From: Sipunculus nudus
Lineage: Eukaryota > Annelida > Sipuncula > Golfingiida > Sipunculidae
Reading direction: 5' to 3'
Length of the DNA stretch: 64,000 nucleotides
Assembly (NCBI GenBank): GCA_026874595.1
Contig: CM049322.1
Location: forward strand, 59,400,886-59,464,885
Within the stretch, counting starts at the first letter, position 1; every line of letters starts with the position of its first letter. The translations under genes were made by a program, and so were the position numbers. This document shows positions 46,890 to 59,416 of the stretch, piece by piece. The notes beneath the pieces are model-generated. The model was not told where the DNA came from, ran no database searches, and worked only from the letters and a program-made list of their open reading frames with translations.

Positions 46890-47074
46890 CATGGATGGTA
46901 CAAATATTTATTTTAACCAATGAAGGCACTCTCCATAGCTCTGTAGTTCTAGAGGCAGAGAATACCGGAGAAACCGGAGAAAACCACCGATTAAGACCCA
47001 TTCTCGCAGCCAAGCCTTGGATCGACTCCGGGTGGCCAGGATAGACAGTCGAGCCTTTTACCATCGACACTCCA
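46890..47074 (-). mobile_element. tRNA-derived SINE, right-arm copy
   Basis: Reverse orientation counterpart of 21331-21530. On the minus strand: GGAGTGTCGATGGTAAAAGG, GGCCACCCGGAGTCGATCC (B-box-like), then GGTTTTCTCCGGTTTCTCCGG, CAGAGCTATGGAGAGTG and an AATAAATATTTGTACCATCC tail. Confidence 0.75.
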
Positions 47075-47156
47075 GGTCCAAATAATACCTGCATAAAAAA
47101 ATGTGTTGAGCTGTCAAGTAGAATAACAACCCCATTAGCCTTAGCCTTAGCCTTAC

Positions 47157-47227
47157 TCTTCGGCAATCACCTGACACGCGACGTCTCTTGCTACCAGAAG
47201 GAGGCAGGTTGCTATGAGACACTTCTT
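47157..47227 (-). pseudogene. Signal-peptide exon, right-arm copy, start codon lost
   Basis: A 71-bp counterpart of 21146-21216 bounded by the same GTAAGG donor (47156-47151). The start ATG is AAG here (47227-47225), and the hydrophobic core is disturbed by charged residues (LLLVARDVA). The TATA-like box is retained at 47287-47295. After the donor an imperfect GGCTAA repeat (about four units) is added. The copy is likely dead unless another start is used. Confidence 0.6.
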
Positions 47228-47912
47228 GTTGACACGGCAACGAACTGACGTTCACACAAGTGATGTAGACCGCTTGACGTCTTGGCTTTAAATACGTTCT
47301 CAAGCCGGTACAGGTGTGCCAAAAATTAAACAAATTCATATCCCAATCCTAACACCTGAAGCCAGGTCAAACATGCACATCTGTTTTCTTCCAGGTGAAA
47401 CAATGGAAATAATTTTACTGTTCAAGGTTTTAATATTTACCCAGGAAAGATATGATATGTTTGGTTGATGTTATGACAGTTTGGTGTGATTCCATTATTA
47501 AAATAAATTTCTGCAGGTGACCCCTACCTTGATACCATCAGCGGTACACTGTTACATATAGATGTAACTGTATTATTGACGTATAGTTATGCACTTACAC
47601 TGTGTAATAAGCATACATGTGATTATAACCGGAAATCTATCGTAATGCCCCAGATTAAAGCATCACCGAATAACCGATATGCAGACACTTACAAAAAAAT
47701 AAATAAATAAATCCCATCAATCCAGGAGTGCCTAAGTGAGTTGTTTTCATTAAACTTAAAAATTGATTTTAAAAAATGACACGCATATACAGTGATCTCA
47801 ATTGCTTTATGTATAATCACGCCCCATTATATAGCTAAATTACCTATGCAGCATATGTATATAAAATGTATAAATCTCTCCCTCTTTCACTTTTGTTTTT
47901 TTTTCTCTCAAT

Positions 47913-47972
47913 ATATATAGAGAGAGAAAGAGAAAGAAAGAGAGAGAAGGAGGAAGGAAGAAAGAGAGAATT
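47913..47972. repeat. (GA)n-rich tract, right-arm copy
   Basis: GAGAGA and GAAAGA tract matching the CT tract at 20336-20418. Confidence 0.88.
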
Positions 47973-48109
47973 TACAAATTAATTAAATTTCACTCAAATT
48001 TTAAAATTGCATTTTATTTCAATTGTATGAACCGACACAAAATGTTTGTTAAGGAACCCATGACAGAAACAAGAGACTTCGAGGGTGTTGTAAGTAATTT
48101 TTTTTTTTT

Positions 48110-49560
48110 GCGTAAGGTATAACATCGTGACCTATTTTTCAGTTTCTAAACTAGAAGACTAGAGGTCACGCGCTTGCCGGAAATGACGTAAAGCTATACA
48201 GATGAATGTGAAATGCCAAAGTGGTAGAAAATAAGAAGTAGTTTGTGAAGATAGGACCATTATTCACACAGTTATAAAAAAAATAAGATTTTGATATTTT
48301 TTTGTCACCCTTACCATGACCTTTCTCCTATTTGAACATTACATATAGGACGTCGAGATATCGTAACAATAAATGACAAGTGTAAGTTACAAAGCGATTC
48401 CGGCAAAACCGTCGCCTGTAGAATGCTATAATTAAGACGCAAGGACATAAAGCAGGTGAAATTGTGGACAACTGACAAGCAGACAGACATACTGACAAAG
48501 TGACACAAGGTTGAGACCAGAGGATTTAACCAGGTTTTAAAGAAGAACCGTGGAAGAAACTAAATTATAATTGATGTAATTGAGGTTTTAGTTTTGAGAT
48601 TTGGTCATAAAAATGTATGTTTTAAAGGTTTGAGTGCAGCGTTCCAAACAGCCATATCCCTAACATGAAAAAAATCTCCTTTGAAATATTAGTGTAGGTT
48701 ATAAGATGTACCAGTTTAAAGAACATTCCCGCAAAACTGTGGCCTATAGAATGCTATATGTAAGACTCAAGAACCAGCAAGCAAGCGAAATTGAGGACAA
48801 GTGACAAAAAGACAGACATACTAATATAGTTGCACATGTTTGAGACTAGTCGACTTGACCAGATTCTGGAGAAGGCCCAGGGAAAGATAATGAGCTTAAG
48901 TTTGTGAAGATAGGACCAATAATGACGAAGTTATGACGAAAATAATATTTCGTCGTTTTTCAATGACCTTTGACCTATAATAACCAAACAAAATAGCCTG
49001 GAAGGATTTATGAGTGTCTATCAACTGTGTAAGTTTGAATGTGATTGCTGCTAAATTGGGACCTGTAGAAGGGGGACAGAAAAACAAAGAGACAAACAAA
49101 CTAGATGACCAGGATTCACGTGCTTGCCGGAAATGACGTTAAGTTAGTCAGATGAGCGTGCAATGCCAAATTGAAAGAAAATAGGCAAACCTTTGTTAAG
49201 ATAGAACCAATATTAACAAGGTTATTAAAAAAATATAATTTTGAGATGTTTTTATCACCTTGACCTTGACCTTTATTTTTTCAATAATACACATAAGACT
49301 TCCAGATATCGTTACGACCTATGATAAGTGTAAGTTACAGAGCGATTCCTGCAAAACTGTGGCTTGTAGAATGCTAAATGTGAAACGCAAGAACCAGGAA
49401 GCAGGTGAAATTTAGGACTCCTAACAAACAGACAGACATACTGACAAAGTGACACAAAGTTAAGACGACATGCCTTGAACAGATTATGAAGACGACCAAG
49501 AGTAAGAAAATAAGCTATTATTTATATAACGGAAATTTATACTTTTTGATATATGGCCAA
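48110..49560. repeat. Long imperfect tandem repeat, right-arm copy
   Basis: Reverse counterpart of 18860-20235, with three main units and a partial one (CGCGCTTGCCGGAAATGACG near 48170, 49120; CTGACAAAGTGACACAA near 48493, 49450). Confidence 0.65.
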
Positions 49561-49589
49561 AAAATGATATGTTGTAGAGGTTCGAGTGC

Positions 49590-50120
49590 AGCGCGTCCCT
49601 AAATGTCGACCATCCTGCAGGCGTAGGCTTACTTCTTCTGCGATATTATAATATAATATTCTTGCCATAACATGGCAATAACATTGTTTTATAATCATGA
49701 TTGATCATATGTTACATTATAAATAGTTAACAAATTAAAAATTACATTCACAGCCTTGGTTAAGTTTAACATCAGTGAAAAGTTTGATTGTTTATGCCTT
49801 TTCATAACGGCTTAACTCTTACGCTTATTAAACGTATTTTTAAGCCGTCCAGGAAGCGGGACGACACACTTGAATAAACGGAGGCAAATGGACCGAAAGC
49901 AGAGTGCGCACAGAATCCAGTTCTCTTATCTCTTGTACAAACTTCCAAGACGTCGTAAAAGGTTACATCTTCGGTAAATTTCTCAGCGAACGCCAGCTGT
50001 ACCTCCAGTTTTATCTGGAGATCTATTTCTCTGACCACCGCGCTGTTCAGCTCTTCAATGTGTTTCGATGAGCATCGATGGACATGTCATCATCAACATC
50101 TTGTATTTCACTTGTCGCCA
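49590..50120 (-). pseudogene. Repeated unknown ORF family, copy 3 (one frameshift)
   Basis: On the minus strand, from 50120, the frame matches 18300-18584 (IQDVDDDMSIDAHRNTL). It loses one base near 50055 and then continues in the family frame (SAVVREIDLQIKLEVQLAFA, EKFTEDVTFYDVLEV) to a stop at 49802. The shared 3' flank runs on to about 49590. Between copies 1 and 3 the core has few amino-acid changes. Confidence 0.5.
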
Positions 50121-53119
50121 ATACGCGCTTGTTTTTTTTTTTAAGTTTAAAATTACAGCAAAACAAATAATTATTTTTTTCCAACAGGTGAAAAAGAACA
50201 TCATAGACCAGCTGGTGTGACAATTATTATTTATAATTTATAAAACCAAATTATAAAATGTAGTTTAAGCCAGTTAATTAATTTAAAGAAATGTTTAAAT
50301 TTGACATAAAGAAAGCAACTTTAAATGGTCAATCCCTGATATATTTTTTATAATTGCAGAAGTGAACATTTAAGGGAATGTTAAAGACTGACAATTTTTT
50401 CAATATTTATTTTAATAGTTGTTTTAAGAGTAATTAAGGGAAAAACCTTTACGCCAAAGCACGTTTGCACCCAGCTAGCTAAAATTATGCCGCGTATGCG
50501 ACCTATACTCGCTGCTCATAATTACCATTTTTCACACAACCTACACATATATGATAGAACTTGACATTATATCTGCCTAATCACATATATAATATAATCT
50601 CTCAGGAAACCATGCTCAAAATAAACTCAGAATCATGAGCATGTTGATATATATTATTACTTTACTATATGAAAACGTTCCTTTAAAAGACTCATATACT
50701 CCTTTAAAACCTGGCTAATATCAATGTGACCACATTGCCATACAGCAGAAATTGACAATGTGCAGATATACTGACAGACTGACCCAATATTACACAGATA
50801 TATAAGCTTGATACGGGTTATTCGTAGAGGAATAAAATCAGCTATGGTTATTGAAGATAAGACCATTTTAACCTAGTTTTGAGGGAAATAAAAGTTGACG
50901 TCAATTTATGACCCTAGGCTTTGACCCAGTTTTACAAAATTAAAAATCTTTCTTGATTTTTTTACATTCCACAGCAATTGTTTAAAAATGGGAATCTTTA
51001 GAGTACTTACAAGCAAACAATCAAATATACGGGACCGATCAACATGCTTGTGATTCTGGCGAAAAATAAACAGCTAGACAGACAAAAAGACAGAAAGAGC
51101 TTGTTCAAGTCAAGGATTACTGAGTGTAGCAGGATACTGCACAGTTTTATTTCGGTTGTAACAGAGACTTGTTGTGGTAGTAAACTCGTCAGGCCCGACG
51201 TGGATTTATGAGGGTTATTGAGATAATAAGATCACGGTCTTGTTGTTTACAGCAAGTGACACTGGTGCATGATTGTCCATAAAATAAGAAAAGCAAACAT
51301 ATTCTGGCCTAGGATAATGAACTCTTCTGTATAACCACGCAGCAGGCATGCACATGATAACCCTGATAAATATACTTCCCTAAACTATTTTTAATTTAGT
51401 TTGTAATATTGTAAAAGTCACTATTTGTACATGTCGGTCACAAATTTAGCAAGTAGAATTTCAATGGTCTAGTAAAAAGGATCATGAGCTAGGACATTGA
51501 TCGTCAGCTGCTGCCAGTAAATTGATCAAGGGCCAGTGTATTGATCATAAGCTAGCATATTGATCATTAGCTATCACATTTGTCATGAATTAATGCATTG
51601 GTCATAAACTGGCACACTGATCTTGAGGTAGTACACTGACCATGTCTCACCTACAGGTGAACAGATGAATTGCGTGACAGGTTAGCAAATATAGCCCTCA
51701 ATTATCCATTTTGTTTAATTAAACGCGCCTTTCATTATTCCATACTGGTAAGTAAACACTAATTATCTAGTTAACCCCTGAAGCAGATTCTGTTTCACCT
51801 ACTTTCAGCAATATTCCCTCAACAACAAAAAACAAATATGGAGTATCTGCCGTGCCACTGGCGAGAAACCTGGTTAAATGACAAGAACATACGACAGACA
51901 ATTATTTCTGTATTTTGCTTATATTCCGCATTTTCAATTTATACGACACATCAATAAGACATTGGCACCAATCAATGCATTAGAGTTAATATCAATATTT
52001 CGGACGGTAATATAAGGGTAAAACGGCCATTTGCCAATGGAACGGCTAGATGGTACTAGTTTGCTTCCCATAGTTAATGTTGAAATTTTGGTTCATTATG
52101 TCTTGTTACGGTTCAAATTTAGGGTATATCTGCTCATCTTACATTTCCCTAATGTAACACTATTTCCAGATGACTCTTGGCTGCGTTAAGTCAGTTAAAT
52201 ATTTGTATGGTGTGCATAAAATTACATATATGTATTCGGGATTATCCATTATCCATCCGATACTAATAAACATTAATTAACATTTTAAGTTCATTTGTAA
52301 AATGTCTGAAATAGAGAGATACCATATTCGAACAGCTGAACCACAGTATGTCGTTTTTAATGAGTTTATGTAAAAAAAGTGTACCCTATTGTATCTTTAT
52401 TTACTAGCATAATGTGTAAAACCATCCGATAACTATAAACGTGATATGCTGATGAGCGAACTGGGGATTGTTTGCTGTAACAGTGCTGTGTATATAGTGA
52501 CAATGGCATGTCAGTTTAAGACAATGCTGTGTATTTAGTGAAATCTCAGTTTGAAAACAACAGCAACAAATATTCTTTCATAAACATTACAAATTACAAA
52601 TAATAACAAATAATACAACCTACGCATAATATCTTCCAAAGGGACATTCATAACGTGGCATATTAGTAAGAGTCAGTCACTCCTGGTATTAGTAAGATGT
52701 ATTTGATCTATTATCTATTTAATTTATATACTATGTGCCAACTGCAGTTGATTTTCCGATTCTGTCCTTCACATAATTGAAGCTGATACAAAGAAACACT
52801 GGAACATGTTAGCTGATAGAGAGAAAGAAAGACAGAGAGGGAGCAAGATGGGGACTTACGAGTATCTAATAAATTTTCCCAAATAAAAATATTGTTGGAG
52901 CAAGGATCGATTAAACTGATATTCCATGACCATTCAATTCAAGGGCAATCTCCCTGAAAAACCTGCAACACGGGAGTGGCATATAAGTGCAATTTAAAAT
53001 ATATAATCTATCAAATATTGCAACCAGTACTGACAACTGAAAACAATCGCGTTTTATATTTCCTGTATTTCGCCTATGTAATAAATGTTAATCGTGCCAA
53101 CAAAAATTCCATCCTTTTA
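50121..53119. other. Right-arm non-coding sequence; no gene seen
   Basis: Reverse counterpart of left arm 15126-18300. It includes the well-conserved stretch 51060-51900 and the degenerate CATGATCAATG-type repeats (51480-51610). No frame is preserved between the arms. Confidence 0.55.
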
Positions 53120-54035
53120 TGTCTTAACTGACTGAAAGTCATCTGAGCTAATGCGATTACTCTTTGTCCGTCGTCAGTCTGCCCGTCTGTCCATTAACCA
53201 GGTATAAATCGCAACCACTGGACTTCTTACTTGATATCCAGGGAGGTCTATAAAAGGTCTTCTCGAAAACCTGATATTAGGCCTCTGTTATCAATATCCT
53301 CCGAGCAAATGGGTTCAGAATTACACCCCAGAATAATTAGAAATTGGCTACAAAAGCTCCTGGATATGAACAACCAACACACTGATCACCACCATTCTTA
53401 GCATGCATATTGAGTATTTAATCAGTTCCTGCAGACTGGTGGTGTAACCTGTTTTTCTTTACGAATTTTTACGCATTTTTATCTCTTTTTTGAGACCTTT
53501 TAAATTGCGGTCGTCCATCGCGAGCAAGTCTCGCGGATACAGATGGTCAGGAATAATGTGGCGTACAATACAAATTTGCTGTTTAGTCTACAGCCATTTT
53601 TATGGCTCACTTCTATCATATTTGTCTATAATAGATTTATAACCTATCGGCATTTGCGTACCTTGCGCTCGGCTGGAGGAAATCTTCTTAAAGTACCAAA
53701 GGGTAATATGAAAAACGTTCCTTCCGTTTAATGGCCCCAAATGTCTAGAATTCACTTCCAAATACACTAGGGAAAGCTCCGACTCCTGTATCTCTTCTGG
53801 TAATTAATATGCATAATTTTTTTTTCTTTGGTCAGGCACACTGAGTAGATTTCCAAGAAATTGTATGTGGGTATGTGTATGTGTGAATTGCGCTTTGAGT
53901 CCGACCATCGAAGAAAAGGCGCTGTATAAATACTATATTATTATTATTATTATCTTAATTTGGTGCCTGTGAGCGACATATTGACAACATGCCAGTCGGC
54001 TGAGCGTCATGGCCCATTGGTCACTTGATACAAAT
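53120..54035 (+). mobile_element. Mollusc-type interspersed repeat with SINE-like (ATT)n end, right-arm copy
   Basis: Starts TTAACTGACTGAAAGTCATC TGAGCTAATGCG, then CTCTTTGTCCGTCGTCAGTC. It contains AAGGCGCTGTATAAATACTATATTATTATT at 53916-53950 and continues to CGGCTGAGCGTCATGGCCCATTGGTCACTTG (53998-54028), the same ending as the element at 41355-43520. The left-arm copy lacks this ending. Confidence 0.5.
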
Positions 54036-54340
54036 GCCCTTTTAACAAAAGAATTGAATTATTCATCGGTCGGGTGACATTGTGCATTTATTTACAAGGC
54101 TCAACACAGTTCATGTTGAATTAAACTGCTCAGCCTGCAAGGGCTAATTGGATAACGGGCATAATGAGCATGTGTTCAATGCGCTGCTACGCTTGTATAA
54201 TACCTGTTACAGCTGTGTAGTGTATCTCACAACAGCCCGCACTGTCTATAGAGAGGAACTTCAGATGCATCCTTGCCTGGTTTCTGTAATACTTCATAGA
54301 AAATATTTTAGTCACTCTTTTTGTTCAAGGAAATTCTTTT
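53955..54340. other. Segment present only in the right arm
   Basis: In the left arm the (ATT)n tract (14290) is followed directly by GGCACACATTTACTGTCAAAAC. Here about 385 bp lie between the corresponding points, including the end of the 53120-54035 element. Either an insertion here or a loss on the left. Confidence 0.5.
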
Positions 54341-56692
54341 TTATTGGCACAAATTTACTGTCAAATCAGCGGTAACTTAAGCATTGATCTTGTTCAGTCA
54401 TATAACGGCAAGGAGAGAAAACTTTGTGTTCAATAAACAACAGATTGATTCTTAATACTTGCTTTAGGTAGAGCTGGCAAACATGTAAATTCACAAAAAG
54501 CATGAATTCATTGTTCTTTAGATAGAGGTTCCTTGCCATGACAGCATTCTGAGCGTAATTACCTATGGGTCATGAAGTCTGCTTTCGACTTATTACGAGT
54601 TTGTTTTATCCCTAATTGCTCAGCATGTAAATAATCTCCACAGAGACAGGAGATTAGATTCGGCGATTAATAATGTAATTTAACTATAGTAACGCATGAT
54701 TTGGTTACACAAAATTGTCAAAAGTCATACCTTGTACAATTAATGTGAAGGCTTCATAAGCTTAAATCATGTAATCAACTGAAATGGCGGAGCTTTTCTC
54801 TGTCCTTTTCGTCTATCAAATATTTGAAGTTGTTTTCTCAAAATATAAATATTTTATTCAAGTTACATTTTAAAATACCTTACCTAGATACATAAAATAA
54901 GATACAAAGTGCAGGGCCTGATCCAAGATATTTTTGCGGGGGGGGCGGGGGGAGGAGGGGGGCTTGGTCAGAGGTTAGAAAGTTACCTACGCCCCGACAC
55001 AAAAGCACTCCCCGACACACACACACACTGCAACTGGTGTCCGGGTGCCTAAGCAACATATTTTGTGTGTGTTGTCCTGACATTTATGCGTTTTTTATTG
55101 CCGTCTCCCATACAATGATTAGGTTTATTCAGTCTACGTTTATATGTAGGTAGTAATCGATAATGAGTTGTTACCTGTTCTTGTGCTGGCCTGCCTGCGT
55201 TCTGTTATCTAGGTTACGTGTTCATGTCGTGTAATCTTTTCAAACAAGAGTGCTTAGTATAGTAAAAGGACGCAAATGGCTCACATGCAACAGGGAAGTC
55301 ATATATGTCATGTGATGTTAAATGCTATCGCATAGCCATGTGAAGCATTATCAGCTTTATAGTAATAAAAAAGTGGAGATAACAACAGTGTCCACCTAAA
55401 CTGCAACGCATCTGAGCTGTTTCCACTTATTGGATACCAAGATGGACACGTAACCAAGATAGGTCAATGCATGGCACATAAAACCCACAAGGATAATTGT
55501 TGGAGTTCAAATGAAGCCACGATAATATGAAATGGATATCGGTCTTCGTGCCATTGCATGCGATTCGAAAATAGTGCTTTAGCTGTCCAAAAGCAATTGA
55601 ACATTAGTAACAGTCGAAACAGCATACTGTCGAAGGAGCAGTTAATTACTTGTCATTCAATGTACGTCATCTTGGTCATGCGCAATTTTAGTTACGCCTT
55701 AACCGGTCTGGTTCGTATTTGCTTCAAAATGCCAAACACAACAAGACCAACATGTATGAAATTCCAGGAGCGATACATCTAACACTTATCATGTGACCAA
55801 ATAAACCAATCAACTATCTGTAATTTTTCATTACGCCATATGTTGGAAGTGTCCTTGTCAAGCCAGGCGGAGTTTCAATAAATATGAATTAGGTCGGTAT
55901 TTTTTTGTTTCCTCCAGTAGATTCTAGATGTAAGTGATCCGTAAAATGACCTGTGGTTTGACTGGAACGGAGGCAACAATAACTAAGTATTTTCCCTGAT
56001 CTGTAAATCACCAGTTCTCACGCGCCAATTTATCTTTAATATATTCGTGTTCCACGAGCTACTTTTGGAATTTATTGTTATGCCGGTTACAGGAAAGGAA
56101 ATGGGTAAAATGACACTAAAAGTTGTTTCCTCTATAAGCTATAAAATTAAAGTATTTTTGATCACTTTTGCCATCAATATTAATCAGACAGCTTTGTTGT
56201 AAACACATATACATATATTTATACAATGGTCGTAATAACGCTGTTCAGGCAAAGCGTACGTGTACGGAAAGACACTTTCCATTTTGTAAACCAATCCGTT
56301 AGGAAGAAGAACACCCGGATGTTTTTCCCATTGCCAGCAGATAAGTAGTAAACAACATGACACGAAAACGAATATTTTACAAGTGGTCCCCCTATAAATT
56401 CCTATAAAATTGTCTATTATCTCATACATTTCTAGGCATTTATGTCTTCGTCTCCCTGAATATCCTGTTTTGACTACACAATCGTGTTTCAGATATAACA
56501 GTGTAAAACATCCGGTCCTTTTGGATGCAAGTGTGCGTGTAGGTTGTCATGTAAAATGGTATAATCACGTTTACACAAAGCCAAGAGGGATTGAAAGCTT
56601 GATATTCTGATATAGGATGTATCTTTAAGGGATGTTTCTATGTGGGTGTTTATGCGTATTTGCGTATATTCGTGAAAAAAATAGTTGTGTTT
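54341..56692. other. Right-arm non-coding sequence; no gene seen
   Basis: Reverse counterpart of left arm 11000-14283, lacking the left-only stretch 12357-13205. Contains a poly-G run at 54939-54960. No conserved frame. Confidence 0.5.
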
Positions 56693-57365
56693 TGTTACAG
56701 GTGCTCTATTATGTGTCACGGGCGTAACTCGTGTTGTTGTTACATTCCGTACTGATTGAGCTCTCGTCATGTTGGCCTTGAGTTTTCACGCTTGGTCGTG
56801 AGTCACGTGATGAGCCTAGTATGTGTAGATACACAGCGATGTCTTTCTATCGAATTCCTGAAACGCGTGTTTACTGTTGAGTAGGGTCCTTATAGACTGT
56901 TCGAGAAGTGGAAGGTTCCCGGCTTAGGGTGTGAAGGTATATAAGGGCTTTTTTAGAACAAGAGGGCAGACAGCAGAGCAGATTCCAGCGGACGCAGAAG
57001 CGTGTGTCAGGACCTTATTCGACGAATGCGGCAATTATAGATTTTTTCAAGAACTTTCCTTGATTTTATACATTTGGACTTCAGTTTACTTTCTGTGTTG
57101 TTGCAAGAACTTTCCACTGGACTGTCATTCTCCGAGAGTTCACATTCAAAGGACTTATCTTGGTGACACTGTTGGTATCGAGGTACTGTACTATTATGTT
57201 TCTGTGTGATTGTATTGACTTGTTGCTATAACGCTGTGTTACTGTATTGATTTAGTGTATTGTATTGTTAGGGCTGTTATAGGAATAAATTATAGTTATT
57301 TGTTAACAAAGAACACTGACTTCTTTATTTATTCCCCTAGACATTTCCCGCTGCCTTGTATTACA
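56693..57365 (+). mobile_element. Candidate solo LTR (retrotransposon)
   Basis: A 673-bp stretch beginning TGTTACAGG and ending TGTATTACA is present in the right arm and absent from the matching left position (about 10960). It has a TATA box (GTATATAAGGG, about 56936), a GC-richer transcribed part with CAGAGCAG, and AATAAA near 57284, the order expected of a promoter-U3/R/U5 arrangement. The 92-codon frame at 56931-57209 begins at this TATA region and is not a gene. No matching second LTR or internal polymerase is in the window. Target-site duplication is not clear; TGTTT occurs just before the start and again 5 bp after the proposed end. Confidence 0.55.
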
Positions 57366-57714
57366 GAATCTGTTTTTTTTTTTTTTTTTTTAATCTCTAT
57401 TACAAAATTTGTGTTCATCACGCATACGTAACGGTTTCTATTTGCGTGTTTATGCGTATATGCCTGAACTGGCAGAACTGGCAGAATAATAATTGTTTGG
57501 GAATACGGGGTCAGGTATGTACCCTATAAGGTCGTTGTCACCGTCACAGCGTGCTTATATACAGCAACACGTTTGTTATGTTGGTGATTTAACTACATAT
57601 GTGCCCCCCCACTAGGTTTGTATGACTGTTATCTGACTTTTTTACTATTCTCACACACGAATACGCGCACAATTTTATACACAGGTGTATGCGTGCCATG
57701 TAAGTATGTGTCAG

Positions 57715-57717
<3 letters not shown>

Positions 57718-57784
<67 letters not shown>
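57718..57784. repeat. (TA)n microsatellite, right-arm copy
   Basis: About 33 TA dinucleotides, the counterpart of 9092-9150. Confidence 0.9.
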
Positions 57785-57787
<3 letters not shown>

Positions 57788-59250
57788 GCCGGGGTAATCA
57801 GTGCCGGTCCAGCGAGTATGTCAAGGTGATGAAAATATCTAATTGGTTTAATTACGTTGTGTACTTCACAGAATCACTGGACAGAACTGCTGTTTTTGAG
57901 GACTTTTCAAATACTACTACATTAATACTTTTAGAGATGCTTCCCCAAAAGAAGATGATCGGAAACAAGGAAAATATTTTGTATTCTTGTATTTAATTAG
58001 ATGAATATCCTTGCTTCTGTTTCTTTTTGTATAAAATATAATCTCCACATGAACTGACCAGTATTGACAAGATTGAATAATTTATATTTAATATGACTAA
58101 TGATCCTTTCTGTGATGCTCTTGTGTCACAAATTGGGTTAACAATATTCATATTAAAATATTTCTAAACAATTGGTAGAGAGATTTGTACATCTTCATAT
58201 TTTTAGCTCAATTGAATATAAGTCACCATAGCGAAAATTTAAAATTGAATTAATATTATTTTTTAAATAAATCGAATATTTTTTAAGGTTGAGTTGTCTG
58301 ACATCAGCTTTGTACAGTTCTTGGAACTTTTCCAGAGGAAATAAGATGAGATAGGAAGCGTTTTACTGTTGATCCCGATAAACAGTTTTTAAACTTTTGT
58401 AGAAACTCATAGGAAGTTTACTCTTTGTTTCTAAACTCAACATTCGTTTTAAAACTCATGGGTTATTTATACATTTCATACCGTACATACACATCCATAT
58501 AAATATATACATCCACAAACACACACACACATAGATAATTATCAGAGAATATGTCACATTGAATGCTAATATACAACTCCAAAATATTTCATGCCTGATT
58601 GTTTTTGGTTTTTTCATACGTTCCTTTTCTCCTTTTATAGGAATAAAGCCCATCCAAGTTTTTATGCTCTTCAAGAAAAGGTGCGGAATTAAGCGGTCTC
58701 AAGACTGCTGGTGATCCCAGAGAGCTACATCGTAGCTGACTGTATAATTATTGCAGACGCATTGAACTGACATTTCGGCAGCATGCACTCTACACATATA
58801 CCCCCATGTATCTCTTTGTATATTGTAGGATGCGATAAGGACAATGGCTATAATCTATTTGCTCATAAACTTGGTAAAAATAAGTGAAAATATTATAATA
58901 AATGGTTCAAATTTTTGTTAATGCCTTTGTTACATGTTTTCTGTGTTACAGGTGCAAATGCAGCTGCATAATATGGATTAGATACTTTATTCTTTACTAC
59001 GTAATTTTTTTATTCCAGTCTTAAGACCATGCAAGTTATATGGAAAGTTTGCAGAATACATCAAATGCTTTTCAAACACATTACGTTTATCATACACAAT
59101 TCCTGTGTTTCTCTACATATTTAATGCCACGTCCTAGATAAAACACATCTATATGTGTTCCCAAACATTTCTATGTGTTTCCCAAATACATTTTGGTGGG
59201 TTACAGAACATATTGAATTTATCATACACATTAAATGTGTTTCCCTTATA
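57785..59250. other. Outer end of right arm; no gene seen
   Basis: Reverse counterpart of 7396-9090. It ends in ATGTGTTCCCAAACAT-type repeats (59130-59250) matching those at 7396-7690. Confidence 0.55.
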
Positions 59251-59289
59251 TATTGCATATATTGCTCCAAATAAGGTGTTTGAAGGGAA

Positions 59290-59416
59290 TTTAACTTGCT
59301 CCAGTCGCAGTTAAATGTGCTGAACAGAGGTATGTGAATCGTACACTTCAGGAAAAGAACTCCGATTTTGATATTAATTTTTACCGGAACCTTACGTTTG
59401 TCAATAATCACAGTTG
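59290..59416 (+). pseudogene. GCNT-like pseudogene fragment (end of exon 3)
   Basis: Matches 29384-29510 of the intact gene: the remaining frame reads QLKCAEQRYVNRTLQEKN and FDINFYRNLTFVNNHS to a TGA stop at 59414-59416. Everything upstream (exons 1, 2 and most of exon 3) is replaced by the end of the right arm, so the duplication break cut through exon 3. Confidence 0.85.

Larger units (their letters stand above)
36950..59250. repeat. Right arm of large inverted duplication
   Basis: Reverse complement of the left arm (7396-27040) with additions: repeated-ORF cluster, mollusc-type repeat and BTB pseudogene (about 39700-45610), part of 53950-54340, and the candidate solo LTR (56693-57365). 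It has losses at 37385 and in the 45-bp minisatellite. It starts with the GCNT upstream block but does not include exon 1. Confidence 0.9.

Noticed and set aside
56931-57209. 92-codon frame
   Set aside because: It overlaps the TATA box and transcribed part of a candidate LTR and has no domain.
7396-59250. The inverted duplication as an assembly artefact
   Set aside because: Arm divergence, arm-specific insertions and different array lengths point to real, old duplicates, although I cannot check read coverage.
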